From Rhizobium sp. BK316 (GTDB lineage: Bacteria; Pseudomonadota; Alphaproteobacteria; Rhizobiales; Rhizobiaceae): a stretch of DNA of 64,000 nucleotides. The stretch's first letter is position 1. Each line of letters begins with the position of its first letter. The notes under the pieces are model-generated. The model worked only from the letters and a program-made list of their open reading frames with translations. It was not told the DNA's origin and ran no database searches. Location of the stretch: NCBI RefSeq assembly GCF_014193695.1, contig NZ_JACHZR010000002.1:930001-994000 (forward strand), read 5' to 3'. Of the stretch, positions 43,169 through 51,489 are shown piece after piece. The position numbers were made by a program, and so were the translations under genes.

Positions 43169-44692
43169 TTACCCAGCCCCCACACTCGCAAAGAACCCTT
43201 CCGGGCTCTCCACTTCCACCAGCTTTTTCCGCTCGATCAGCCAGAAGCGGTTGCCGACCGCCCGCACGAAACTGCGGTCGTGCGAGACGAGCAGGCAGCT
43301 TGCCTCATGCGCCATCAGCTCGCTCTCCAGCGCCTCCTGCCCTTCGATATCGAGGTGGTTGGTGGGCTCGTCGAGCAGGTAGAAATTCGGCTGCGTCAGC
43401 CTGAGCACCAGCATGCCGAGCCGCGCCTTCTGCCCGCCGGAGAGCAGCTTCACGGGCTTGCCCTGCATCTCGATCGTCATCCCGGCGCCGGCCAGCAGCG
43501 AACGCGCCCGCTGGTCGCCGACATCGAAGCGGCGGATGATCGTCTGCAGCGGTGTGTCGGCATCGCTGAGATCGGCCAGCAGCTGGTCGCCATAGCCGAG
43601 CACCAGCGAGGGCGTGGCCTTAATGCCGGCTTTTGTCGTCTCCGGCTCTGCAATCGCGCCCCTCAGCATCGAGATCAGACGCGACTTGCCGGCGCCGTTG
43701 AGGCCGAGCAGCACGATGCGATCGCCCTGGCAGATGAACTGCCGGCCCGTGCGAAAGAGCAGGGTACCGTCAGGCGTCGTGACCTCGGCATCTCCAAGCG
43801 TCACCAGAACCTTGGCATGCGTGCCGCGGTTGGCGAGCCGGATTGCACCGGCCGACCGTTCCAGATGAGCGGGCTTTGCCGTCTCCTCCAGCTTTTCGGC
43901 GCGTTGTTTCAGCTGCTTCGTCTTGACCACCAGCAGGTCGCTGCCGGAATTGATGCCGATATTGTTGAGCTTCGCCGCCTGCTTGCGAAGCTGCTCGACC
44001 GTCTTCATATCCTTTTCGTAGCGTCGCGCATCCGAAGCATCCGCTTCGTCGAGCGCGGCACGCGCCCGGCTGTAGGGCAGGGAGAAGGCAGCCGATTGCT
44101 CCGGCCGCAGGAAGAGGGTCCGGTTGGTCGTCGCATCGAGAAAGGCGCGGTCGTGGCTGGAGATGATGACGGGTGTGTCGCGCGGCAGCATATTCAGCCA
44201 GTTCTCGAGCTGTGCGATCTTTTCGAGGTCGAGATGGTTGGTCGGCTCGTCGAGCAGCAGCACATCGGGTTCATTCACCCATGTGCGGGCGATCAATGCC
44301 AAGCGCTGCCAGCCGCCGCTGAGCTGCCGGAGCTGCCGTTCGCGCAACTCCTCGGGCACTTCGAGAGATTCCAGCACGACATCCGCCCGCCAGCTTTCGC
44401 TTTCGGCCTGATCGGGCGCAAGGGCGTGCAAGACGGCGTCGCGGAAAGTGGCGTCGAGAAGTGCTGACGGCACATTCTGCTCGACATGGCCGATGGTGAG
44501 CCCCCGCGCTTTGGTGATCTCGCCTTCGGTCGGCTCCAGTGCGCCAGTCATGATCCTGAGCAGGGTGGATTTGCCGCGCCCGTTCGCGGCCACGAGGCCA
44601 AGCCGGTCGCCGGCATTGACGACGAGGTTGAGCTTCGAAAACAGCGGCGTGGATAGCACGATGCCGAGATTGTGGATATTGATGAGGGTCAT
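43169..44692 (-). CDS. ABC-F family ATPase (ribosome-associated type)
   Basis: 507 residues with two ATP-binding cassettes and no membrane spans. Walker A: VAANGRGKSTLLRI and LLGLNGAGKSRLISM; signature/Walker B: LSGGWQRLALIARTWVNEPDVLLLDEPTNHLDL and LSGGQKARLGMLVLRLTQPNFYLLDEPTNHLDI. ABC-F proteins act on ribosomes (translation factors or antibiotic protection). The linker is charged and helical (ARRYEKDMKTVEQLRKQAAKL). ATG 44692 matches the family start; an upstream extension to 44806 is unlikely. Confidence 0.92.
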   Translation of the reverse strand: MTLINIHNLGIVLSTPLFSKLNLVVNAGDRLGLVAANGRGKSTLLRIMTGALEPTEGEITKARGLTIGHVEQNVPSALLDATFRDAVLHALAPDQAESESWRADVVLESLEVPEELRERQLRQLSGGWQRLALIARTWVNEPDVLLLDEPTNHLDLEKIAQLENWLNMLPRDTPVIISSHDRAFLDATTNRTLFLRPEQSAAFSLPYSRARAALDEADASDARRYEKDMKTVEQLRKQAAKLNNIGINSGSDLLVVKTKQLKQRAEKLEETAKPAHLERSAGAIRLANRGTHAKVLVTLGDAEVTTPDGTLLFRTGRQFICQGDRIVLLGLNGAGKSRLISMLRGAIAEPETTKAGIKATPSLVLGYGDQLLADLSDADTPLQTIIRRFDVGDQRARSLLAGAGMTIEMQGKPVKLLSGGQKARLGMLVLRLTQPNFYLLDEPTNHLDIEGQEALESELMAHEASCLLVSHDRSFVRAVGNRFWLIERKKLVEVESPEGFFASVGAG

Positions 44693-45075
44693 GATCTGAT
44701 CCTGGTCTTGCCGAGCGATCGCGCATATCCGGGGCTTCCAGCCATCGACGGAAAAGCGCGTTATGCTTGGCGGATTATGAAATGCTGCAGCTTGAACGGC
44801 GGGCATTCAGGTGCAGCAATGCCACTAGGGGCAGACCAGGAAGAGATTAGCGAGAAACGGTCTCTGGTCAGCCCTGCAAACGCATCTGCAGGGCATTGAC
44901 TGGGCCAGGCTGGCGATGATGCCGGAAGTAGGTATTCACGCGCAGCCCTCCTTTTTTTTTCTCGGTTGCAGCGGAGAAATACCATTGCTTGCGGCTGGAA
45001 ACAAGGGATCACGATGGCAGTAAACACGCTCAGATGGTATGAAAGACCTTCATCAGCCGGGATCGGGGACCTGAG
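44693..45075. other. 383-bp intergenic region with hairpins and a T-tract
   Basis: No convincing gene. It holds a perfect stem-loop GCCCTGCA-N8-TGCAGGGC (44871-44894), an outer GACCAG/CTGGTC pair just before it (about 44834-44869), and CCCTCC followed by a run of about nine T near 44950. This could be a small RNA with a terminator on the plus strand, or decayed sequence; I saw no clear promoter. Confidence 0.35.
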
Positions 45076-45579
45076 ATGATTTCCGTTTCAAGGGTAGGCA
45101 GCAGAGAAGATTTCGTGATCGCCGCCGGCTTCTGCGAGGCGCTCGGTGCCTTGGATGTGGAGCTCGGGCGTGCCCACGGCGTTCCCGCCGAAATCGTCAT
45201 GGCGCTTTTCCACGGCGAAAATCACGAAAGCCTCGCCCGGAAATACGGCTCCGACGACGCCATGATGTTCATCGCCCGATGGGAGGGAGCGCCGGCGGGC
45301 TGCATCGCACTCGCGCCATTCGAGACGGATGCCATGGAGATCCATAAATTCTTCGTGGACCCCGCTTTTCGCGGCCGGGGCGTCGGCAATGTGCTGATGC
45401 AAAGGGTGTTCGACGAAGCGAAGAAGAGCGCACGCACTACCATGCTCGTCAATACCGCAGCCTATTTGAAGAGCGCGCTCTCCCTCTACGAAGCCTTCGG
45501 CTTCGTTCATTGCCCGCCTTTTCACGCTGTGCCCGCTGAAATCAGCCACACCGAAGTCTTCATGTCGCGGCCGCTTTGA
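45076..45579 (+). CDS. GNAT-family N-acetyltransferase
   Basis: 167 residues. The acetyl-CoA-binding segment IHKFFVDPAFRGRGVGNVLMQRVFDEA (R/Q-x-x-G-x-G/A type, RGRGVG) and the C-terminal NTAAYLKSALSLYEAFGFVHC are typical GNAT motifs. Substrate unknown. ATG 45076 follows GGGGACCTGAG. Alone on the plus strand between the ABC-F and PhnA-like genes. Confidence 0.88.
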   Translation: MISVSRVGSREDFVIAAGFCEALGALDVELGRAHGVPAEIVMALFHGENHESLARKYGSDDAMMFIARWEGAPAGCIALAPFETDAMEIHKFFVDPAFRGRGVGNVLMQRVFDEAKKSARTTMLVNTAAYLKSALSLYEAFGFVHCPPFHAVPAEISHTEVFMSRPL

Positions 45580-45764
45580 TCCCGACACTATTGCCGCTCA
45601 CCGATGTTGACGCATTGTCAGGGAAGCGTGGCATGCTTATCGCCCATTTGCCGGCAGGCCCACGTGACGCGCTTCCCAGTCTGTCACTGCGGTTGCGCAA
45701 CAGCGCGTGATCGTATAAGCGGCCGATCATGAACTGAAGAAATTCCTGATCGAGGGTGAATATC

Positions 45765-46067
45765 ATGGCCGGTGGCGACGACGAATATGTTTACGACGAG
45801 GCGACGGGCGAATGGCGCCCGGCCTCCGAGATGGCCGCAGCCGCACAGGCCGCGTCCGAGGTTCGCGACGCCTCGGGAAACGTCTTGAAGGATGGCGATT
45901 CCGTCACGCTTATCAAGGACCTCAAGGTCAAGGGCGCCAACCAGACCCTGAAGCAGGGCACGGTCATTCGCTCGATCCGTCTGACGGACAATCCGGAGGA
46001 GATCGACTGCCGTCACGATACGATCAAAGGTCTCGTCCTGCGCACGGAATTTGTCCGTAAGCGCTGA
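45765..46067 (+). CDS. PhnA/YjdM-domain protein lacking the zinc ribbon
   Basis: 100 residues. The C-terminal two-thirds (VRDASGNVLKDGDSVTLIKDLKVKGA...IRLTDNPEEIDCRHDTIKGLVLRTEFVRK) is the PhnA/YjdM beta-barrel domain. The N-terminal part keeps an aromatic pattern (DEYVYDEATGEW) where YjdM has a zinc ribbon, but all four zinc cysteines are missing. Despite the name, the family is not part of C-P lyase. ATG 45765 has GAGGG nine bases upstream; a GTG at 45756 is possible. Confidence 0.85.
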   Translation: MAGGDDEYVYDEATGEWRPASEMAAAAQAASEVRDASGNVLKDGDSVTLIKDLKVKGANQTLKQGTVIRSIRLTDNPEEIDCRHDTIKGLVLRTEFVRKR

Positions 46068-46081
46068 CGCGACTTAACGCG

Positions 46082-47272
46082 TCACTGAGATTTATCGATC
46101 TCCGGCGCTGAGTCGGTTGCATCGGGCAGGTGTTCTCCGCGAATACTCCAATAGAAGAGTTTCAGTTTGCGGCTTTGCGGCAGGCCGGGAAAGCTGTCGT
46201 CGTAGGCCTTATCCAGGATCGAAGGGTTGAACACGACCTTCTGATTGAGAGTGACAAAAAAGCGTGCCACCAGAAGCTCTCGCTCCATGTTTTTTGAGGC
46301 CGGGGATGTATTGTCGCTTCCGACCGCTTTGCCGAATATGGCGTAGCGGTCGTTGGTGTAGGTGATCGCACCATTGTCGAATCTGCAGCCGGGTATTGCG
46401 CTGACATAAGTGCGGATGATCTCAAGATCGCCAACATAATAGCGGAAGGATTGATCATTGCAGAAGGCCTTTGCCGCATCCTCGTGGGTTTTGTAAGTTC
46501 TCACGAGAACCTTTCCGTCTTGGCACATATGTGACTTGTCCTGTCGTAGCTCCGCGATCAGGTTACTCTCGTATTCCGGCATCTCCCTTGCGTCGACGAG
46601 AGCCTGCAATCCACGAGTTTGCGCCGTCGTCCCGCCGACGAGCCCAATCAGCGCGGGCGAGGATTCGGATATAGGCTTGCCGTCCACCAGTTTCTGCGTC
46701 GCATCTGCCTTTCCACAGGGATCGCTCCGTGCAGGCTGACCTCTCAATGCCAGGTAGCCAATTCCCGTCAGGAATACCGGAGGAGAAACGATGGTATCGC
46801 GACGCCCATTGGTAATTGTCGCAGCGTCGCAGAGAATATCGAATTTCCTACCGAGATTCAGAAAACGAGATGCGGCAGGCTCCTGCTGTCCGTCGACCAG
46901 ATTGTTTGAGACTGCGGCTTTTTCTCCAACCCAGGTACCTTCGTCGATGTCATAGACTTTGATATTCTCCATCTTGATAGGCGGGGAGATATCCGGATCA
47001 ACCAGCATCTCAGCAAGCGCAGCATCGCAGAGACGGATCATATAACCGCCATAACCCGCCCGGCTCAGCGGGCCGCGCGTCGCATCACTGTCAATCACGC
47101 CTGGTGGCAGCTTGTATGAAAAGGGTTGAGTCTTGCTGCGTACCCCGATCGCCAGCCGTCCGGTTTGTTCTGGCTTCTCCTGACCATACGCCGTTGACCG
47201 CAGTGGCGTGATGAGGCCTGCGGCGAGAAAGATCATGCAGAAGAGGAAAGTAAAGCGCGTGCTTGCTTTCAT
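46082..47272 (-). CDS. Periplasmic solute-binding protein (SBP family 3-like), no transporter partners
   Basis: 396 residues. Signal peptide FTFLFCMIFLAAGLITPLRSTAYG. The fold resembles amino-acid-type binding proteins: RLAIGVRSKTQPFSYK, GYGGYMIRLCDAALAEML, KFDILCDAATITNGRRDTIVSPPVFLTGIGYLALRG, ALIGLVGGTTAQTRGLQALV. It has a longer C-terminus than usual and several cysteines. No ABC permease or ATPase gene lies nearby; instead it starts 9 nt after a 598-residue membrane protein on the same strand. A sensory binding-protein role is more likely than transport (inference). Base composition is visibly less GC-rich than in the flanking genes. Confidence 0.8.
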   Translation of the reverse strand: MKASTRFTFLFCMIFLAAGLITPLRSTAYGQEKPEQTGRLAIGVRSKTQPFSYKLPPGVIDSDATRGPLSRAGYGGYMIRLCDAALAEMLVDPDISPPIKMENIKVYDIDEGTWVGEKAAVSNNLVDGQQEPAASRFLNLGRKFDILCDAATITNGRRDTIVSPPVFLTGIGYLALRGQPARSDPCGKADATQKLVDGKPISESSPALIGLVGGTTAQTRGLQALVDAREMPEYESNLIAELRQDKSHMCQDGKVLVRTYKTHEDAAKAFCNDQSFRYYVGDLEIIRTYVSAIPGCRFDNGAITYTNDRYAIFGKAVGSDNTSPASKNMERELLVARFFVTLNQKVVFNPSILDKAYDDSFPGLPQSRKLKLFYWSIRGEHLPDATDSAPEIDKSQ

Positions 47273-47281
47273 CTGGCCACC

Positions 47282-49078
47282 CTAACTTTGGTCTTTGGAA
47301 GTATCCCCTTCAGCTTTGTCTTCGCCGACTTCCAGAAGAAAGGCGAAAATCAGTAGAAAGGAAACCGGCAGGATGCTGAAGATCAGAGCATCGCGAAATG
47401 TCCATGAGAAATAGGCCTGCGACGGGCCTGGTGTGAAACCGTAGCTCAGGAACACAAGAGCCCATTGATAGAGCAGGTAGATTGCTCCTGCCACTGCTGC
47501 GATTATCATCGTGGAGCGTCCGGGCCGTTCACTGTGCTTGTCCATCAGGACCAGTGCTGCCATTGCCAAGATAATGCCCGAGATGGCCTGCAGGGCGAAA
47601 AAGCGGCCATTATCCTGAAAGAGTATGATTATCTGTGATTGCGTGAGTTCGAAATTGGCGTCCCACCACAGACGTACCAATTGAACGAGGGCAGTTAAAA
47701 AGACTGCAGCGAGCCCCGATAGAAGCGACATGGAGAGCAGCTTCAAGAACGGAAACTGGGTGAATTTCCAGTTGCTTCTCCAGGATTGTTGCTCGATGCG
47801 GACCTCACGCCCCAAGATGACGAACAGGACACTGAAGACCGTCAGCAACAGCGTCTGCAATTGATCCCAGGTAACCGTTGCGAGGATGGTTCGGATCTGC
47901 GTACTGCGCCAGGCATACACGATGGGATCGCACTCACTGCTGAATGCCTTCTGGCAGCTTGTCAGCAGGTCAGCGTCGACGTTCTGAGCGTAGGCTGCAG
48001 GCTGGAAAATCGTCGGCGTGTCGATACCCTGCCAATAGTGCCATTTGTAGTACAGCGCGAAGGTGACCAGGAACGCGAGCACGAAAGCGGTCAGAATGCT
48101 GAGGCCGAATGAGTTCTGCTCATCCTTTTCTGCGGCCTCGATTTCCTCTTTAAGGCCGGCAATCGGATCTCCCTTGCGTGCTCGCTGACTGCGCGAGCTG
48201 AAGACGGCGTGATCATTGCGGATGTAGAGCACCGCAAAGAAGGCCATGATGTTGGAGCGGCACATGATCGCTTTGCCTGCGAGTTCGGCGTATTTGATAT
48301 GCAGCGTCGATGGGTCCTCGTTGGACAGCTTTTCTATTGAATCCTGCAGATCGGCGATATCGTTCGCAATCTTTTCAGAAAGGCCCCTCAGTCGTTCCAG
48401 ATTGTAGAGCGGGAAATAAAGCAGCCTGTTCTTGCTGTCCGTTGCGACCAGCAGGCAATCGATGGCCGTAAGCGAATCGACGATCTGTTCTCGCCACTCG
48501 GGCATTTTGTCTCCCGCATGCTCTTCGAAGCTCTCTACAAGCGGCTTTGGGTGTTCGGCCATCAGCACGGCATAGTCAGCATCCCGCAGGTGTTCGATGA
48601 CGCGATAGATGCCTCTGGGCACGCCGGCGAGACGGTGGGCGAGCGACCGCATGGTCGTTTCTATGGGCTTCACCGCTCCAATGGAAAGCGACGAGATGAT
48701 CAGGGCAGAAACGATTATTGGTTTGTTGTAGTCGCCTGACGACAGTTGCAGCACGTTATTGATATCGGGTTCCGTTATGCTGCTGCCGCCATCGGTCGCG
48801 CCGATCTCACCGAGCGCGCTGTTAGCTTGTGAAAGCAGCCCGTAGACCTCGGCGGAACTCAGGACGACAGAATAGGCAATTAGGTAAAGCGCCGCATAGA
48901 AGGCAAAGCCCGCAACAATCTCGCCCGTCGTGCAAAGGTTACGAACCTCTACATCCTTCAAAATTGGGTGCAGCTCGAATGGATGCCTGGCGTTGGGGGC
49001 GTTGAAGTTTCTGTAGGCCTCAATGACAAGTGTCATCGCGCCGGCTACTACGAAACCAACGTAAATAAGATCGCTCAT
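47282..49078 (-). CDS. Unknown polytopic membrane protein with large soluble insert
   Basis: 598 residues, not recognised. About nine membrane spans: residues 4-20, 53-73, 118-136, 324-343, 405-423, 446-466, 495-512, 522-543 and 562-582. Between spans 3 and 4 is a soluble, charged, helical region (about 140-320) with short coiled-coil-like stretches (LSEKIANDIADLQDSIEKL, LKEEIEAAEKDEQ). Between spans 4 and 5 is a loop with two cysteines (LLTSCQKAFSSECDP), likely periplasmic. No Walker, kinase or transporter motif is evident. It lies between a 36-residue secreted peptide gene (17 nt) and a binding-protein gene (9 nt), so all three are probably one operon. ATG 49078. Confidence 0.75.
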   Translation of the reverse strand: MSDLIYVGFVVAGAMTLVIEAYRNFNAPNARHPFELHPILKDVEVRNLCTTGEIVAGFAFYAALYLIAYSVVLSSAEVYGLLSQANSALGEIGATDGGSSITEPDINNVLQLSSGDYNKPIIVSALIISSLSIGAVKPIETTMRSLAHRLAGVPRGIYRVIEHLRDADYAVLMAEHPKPLVESFEEHAGDKMPEWREQIVDSLTAIDCLLVATDSKNRLLYFPLYNLERLRGLSEKIANDIADLQDSIEKLSNEDPSTLHIKYAELAGKAIMCRSNIMAFFAVLYIRNDHAVFSSRSQRARKGDPIAGLKEEIEAAEKDEQNSFGLSILTAFVLAFLVTFALYYKWHYWQGIDTPTIFQPAAYAQNVDADLLTSCQKAFSSECDPIVYAWRSTQIRTILATVTWDQLQTLLLTVFSVLFVILGREVRIEQQSWRSNWKFTQFPFLKLLSMSLLSGLAAVFLTALVQLVRLWWDANFELTQSQIIILFQDNGRFFALQAISGIILAMAALVLMDKHSERPGRSTMIIAAVAGAIYLLYQWALVFLSYGFTPGPSQAYFSWTFRDALIFSILPVSFLLIFAFLLEVGEDKAEGDTSKDQS

Positions 49079-49095
49079 GGCGTCTTATCGTTTGC

Positions 49096-49206
49096 CTAGA
49101 TACACTTCTGAACCGCAGGATTACACGGACCCGCAGCATTTGTCTGTTCGGGACTGGTTATTCCGGCGACAACAATAAAGGCAACTGCAATAAGGTACTT
49201 CAGCAT
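49096..49206 (-). CDS. 36-residue secreted two-cysteine peptide precursor
   Basis: A short gene starting at ATG 49206, with GGAG nine bases upstream, and ending TAG at 49096. The product starts MLKYLIAVAFIVVAGITS, a signal sequence, and ends NAAGPCNPAVQKCI. Signal peptidase cleavage after NAA or nearby would release about 11-12 residues with two cysteines six residues apart, able to form a small disulphide loop. The following membrane-protein gene starts 17 nt later. I do not recognise a family. It could be a signalling or toxin-like peptide or a small envelope component. Confidence 0.65.
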   Translation of the reverse strand: MLKYLIAVAFIVVAGITSPEQTNAAGPCNPAVQKCI

Positions 49207-49235
49207 CGCAGTACTCCAAGCTGATCCCCGAAGTT

Positions 49236-49264
49236 AATTTAGCGGATACTTAAGTTATTTGCAA
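49236..49264 (-). promoter_or_regulatory. Promoter of the peptide/membrane protein/binding protein unit
   Basis: TTGCAA (49264-49259) and TAAATT (49241-49236) on the minus strand with the ideal 17-bp spacer, in an AT-rich patch 30 bp before the peptide gene start. No other gene reads from this point. Confidence 0.55.
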
Positions 49265-49305
49265 CTTTTTGTTATCGGCCTCAGTACTGCAACCTCAGCT
49301 GTGTA

Positions 49306-50868
49306 CTACCGCTTCAGGCTTCCCAATATGCCCCGTACCAGCGCCCTCCCGACCTGGGTCGCCACGGTGCGCGCAACGCTCTTCATCGCCGCTTCCACGA
49401 CCGTTTCGCGCTGATAGCCGGAGCGGCCGCGGGACTGGCCTCGCACGGGTTGGTCGTCGTCGCCACCACCGAAGCCGGGGAGCGTCCAGCCGGACGTGGT
49501 GCTGCCTTCCTGTGGCGCCAGGGCCTCTTCCTGCGCCCGCTTGGCAGCTTCCGAATCGGCGGCTTTCTTGGCGCGTGCGGCCAGCATCTCGAAGGCAGAA
49601 TCACGGTCGACGTCCTCGTCATAGACGCCGAGCACGGGGCTGCGGTCCATGATCTGCTGACGCTCGGCATCGCTCACCGGTCCGACGCGGCCGGACGGCG
49701 GGCGGATCAGCGTGCGCTCGACGATCGAAGGCGCGCCCTTGGCTTCCAGCGTCGAGACCAGCGCCTCGCCGGTGCCGAGATTGGTGATGACGGTGGCGCA
49801 ATCGAAAGCCGGGTTCGGGCGGAACGTGTCGGCGGCCGTCTTTACGGCCTTCTGCTCACGCGGCGAATAGGCGCGCAAAGCATGCTGCAGGCGGTTGCCG
49901 AGCTGGGCGAGTACCGTCTCCGGTACGTCGAGCGGGTTCTGCGTGACGAAATAGACGCCGACGCCCTTCGAACGGATGAGGCGTACCACCTGCTCCACGC
50001 GCTCGGTCAGTACCCTCGGCGCATCGTTGAAGAGCAGATGCGCTTCGTCGAAGAAGAAGACGAGCTTCGGCTTGTCGGGGTCGCCGACCTCAGGCAGCTC
50101 TTCGAAGAGCTCGGAAAGCAGCCACAGCAGGAACGTGGCGTAGAGGCGCGGGTTCATCATCAGCTTGTCGGCGGCAAGCACGGAGATCTGCCCGTAACCG
50201 TTGTTCGACGTGCGCATGATATCGGAAATCTTCAGTGCCGGTTCGCCGAAGAAATGTTCGGCACCCTGCTGTTCCAGCACCAACAGCGCCCGCTGGATCG
50301 AGCCGACGGACGCTTTGGAAATCAGGCCGAACTGGCTGGAAAGCTCCGACGCGTTCTCGCCCATATAGTTGAGCAGCGCCGTGAAATCCTTGAGGTCGAG
50401 CAGCGGCAGGCCGGCTTTGTCGGCGATCTTGAAGGCGATATTGATGACGCCTTCCTGCGGCTCGGAAGCGTCCATCAGTCGTGCCAGCAGCAGCGGCCCC
50501 ATCTCGGCGACGGTCGTGCGCACGCGATGGCCCTTCTCGCCGAAGAGATCCCAGAAGATGACCGGGAACTGGTCGAACTCATAGTCGGTAAAACCGATTT
50601 GCTCGGCGCGTTTGGTGAGGAAATCCTTCGGCTCGCCCCTGGCGGCGATGCCCGAAAGGTCGCCCTTGATATCGGCGGCGAAAACCGGCACGCCGGCTCT
50701 CGCGAAGCCCTCTGCCAGCACCTGTAGCGTCACCGTCTTGCCGGTGCCGGTCGCACCCGTCACGAGCCCGTGGCGATTGCCGAATTTGAGGTCGAGATAT
50801 TCGCCCTTGTTGATGCTGTCATCAGGATTGCGGCTTGCGCCGATGAAAATCTTGCCGTCTTCGAGCAT
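49306..50868 (-). CDS. HerA-like ATPase, DUF853/YjgR family
   Basis: 520 residues. Walker A GLVTGATGTGKTVTLQVLAEGFARAGVPVFAADIKGDLSG, Walker B KLVFFFDEAHLLF and later GVYFVTQNPLDVPETVLAQLGNRLQHALRAYSP are those of DUF853 proteins, a HerA/FtsK-type P-loop family thought to be DNA translocases or helicases of unknown role. The C-terminal 90 residues are low-complexity with a final amphipathic helix (AAMKSVARTVATQVGRALVRGIL). ATG 50868 has GAGGGAG upstream. Confidence 0.9.
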   Translation of the reverse strand: MLEDGKIFIGASRNPDDSINKGEYLDLKFGNRHGLVTGATGTGKTVTLQVLAEGFARAGVPVFAADIKGDLSGIAARGEPKDFLTKRAEQIGFTDYEFDQFPVIFWDLFGEKGHRVRTTVAEMGPLLLARLMDASEPQEGVINIAFKIADKAGLPLLDLKDFTALLNYMGENASELSSQFGLISKASVGSIQRALLVLEQQGAEHFFGEPALKISDIMRTSNNGYGQISVLAADKLMMNPRLYATFLLWLLSELFEELPEVGDPDKPKLVFFFDEAHLLFNDAPRVLTERVEQVVRLIRSKGVGVYFVTQNPLDVPETVLAQLGNRLQHALRAYSPREQKAVKTAADTFRPNPAFDCATVITNLGTGEALVSTLEAKGAPSIVERTLIRPPSGRVGPVSDAERQQIMDRSPVLGVYDEDVDRDSAFEMLAARAKKAADSEAAKRAQEEALAPQEGSTTSGWTLPGFGGGDDDQPVRGQSRGRSGYQRETVVEAAMKSVARTVATQVGRALVRGILGSLKR

Positions 50869-51065
50869 GTAAAATGTCTCCCTCGGTCGATGCCGCCGCT
50901 TCATTCCAGAATATGCGATAATCCTCTTTCCGCACATTCATGCAAATATCGTTTGTCTGTTATAAGCAGGCGACAGGAGACGGACAACTGTCTGTGTTAA
51001 AACGAAAAGCAGGAAAGAGGCGCCTCACAAAGCGCCGCTTGAGTTGCCGCCTCGATTCGATTACG

Positions 51066-51081
51066 TTGACGTTAACGTCAA
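51066..51081. promoter_or_regulatory. Perfect 16-bp palindrome upstream of the DUF2267 gene
   Basis: TTGACGTTAACGTCAA equals its reverse complement. It ends 15 bp before the start codon and nearly touches the AGGAGG ribosome-binding site, so a bound repressor would block both. The TTGACGT-ACGTCAA form resembles sites described for MerR-type LiuR regulators, but no such gene is adjacent. Confidence 0.6.
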
Positions 51082-51096
51082 AACAGGAGGCAGACG

Positions 51097-51489
51097 ATGA
51101 ATGAGATTGTGACTGAAATCGCCAATCGTGTGGGCATTTCGCCTGAACTGGCCGAAAAGGCGCTCGGCATGATGCTCGGTTTCCTGCAGCGCGAAGCGGC
51201 CGACGGCCCGGTTGCCGAGATGATCGAGAAGATCCCCGGCGCCACCGAACTCGTCGCCCAGTTCAACGGCGAAGGTTCCAGCAATGGCGGCCTGCTCGGC
51301 GGCCTCATGAGCGCGCTTGGTGGCGGCGGCATCATGGGCCTCGGCCAGCAGCTGATGAGTGAAGGTCTCGGCATGAGCGAGATCACCTCGCTCGCCAAGG
51401 AGACCATCGCGATTGCCAAGGAACATGCCGGTGAGGAAGTGGTCGACCAGGTCGTCGCCTCCGTTCCTGGCCTCAGCCAGTTCGTCTAG
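51097..51489 (+). CDS. DUF2267/DUF2780-like small protein
   Basis: 130 residues. An N-terminal helical pair (EIANRVGISPELAEKALGMMLGFLQREAADGPVAEMIEKIPGATELVAQF), a glycine-rich middle (GSSNGGLLGGLMSALGGGGIMGLGQQLM) and an acidic helical end. This pattern is that of DUF2267/DUF2780 proteins, whose function is unknown. ATG 51097 follows AGGAGG. The stop codon TAG is contributed by a palindromic repeat element. Confidence 0.8.
   Translation: MNEIVTEIANRVGISPELAEKALGMMLGFLQREAADGPVAEMIEKIPGATELVAQFNGEGSSNGGLLGGLMSALGGGGIMGLGQQLMSEGLGMSEITSLAKETIAIAKEHAGEEVVDQVVASVPGLSQFV

Noticed and set aside
43055..44467. 470-residue frame on the plus strand opposite the ABC-F gene
   Set aside because: Walker motifs are on the minus strand; this frame also runs through a RIME repeat at its start.
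44945..44960. T-run as a firm rho-independent terminator
   Set aside because: The sequence just before it forms only a weak imperfect stem, so it is mentioned only as part of the intergenic region.
46082..47272. Binding-protein gene as part of an ABC transporter
   Set aside because: No permease or ATPase gene lies next to it on either side; its neighbour is a polytopic protein without ABC permease motifs.
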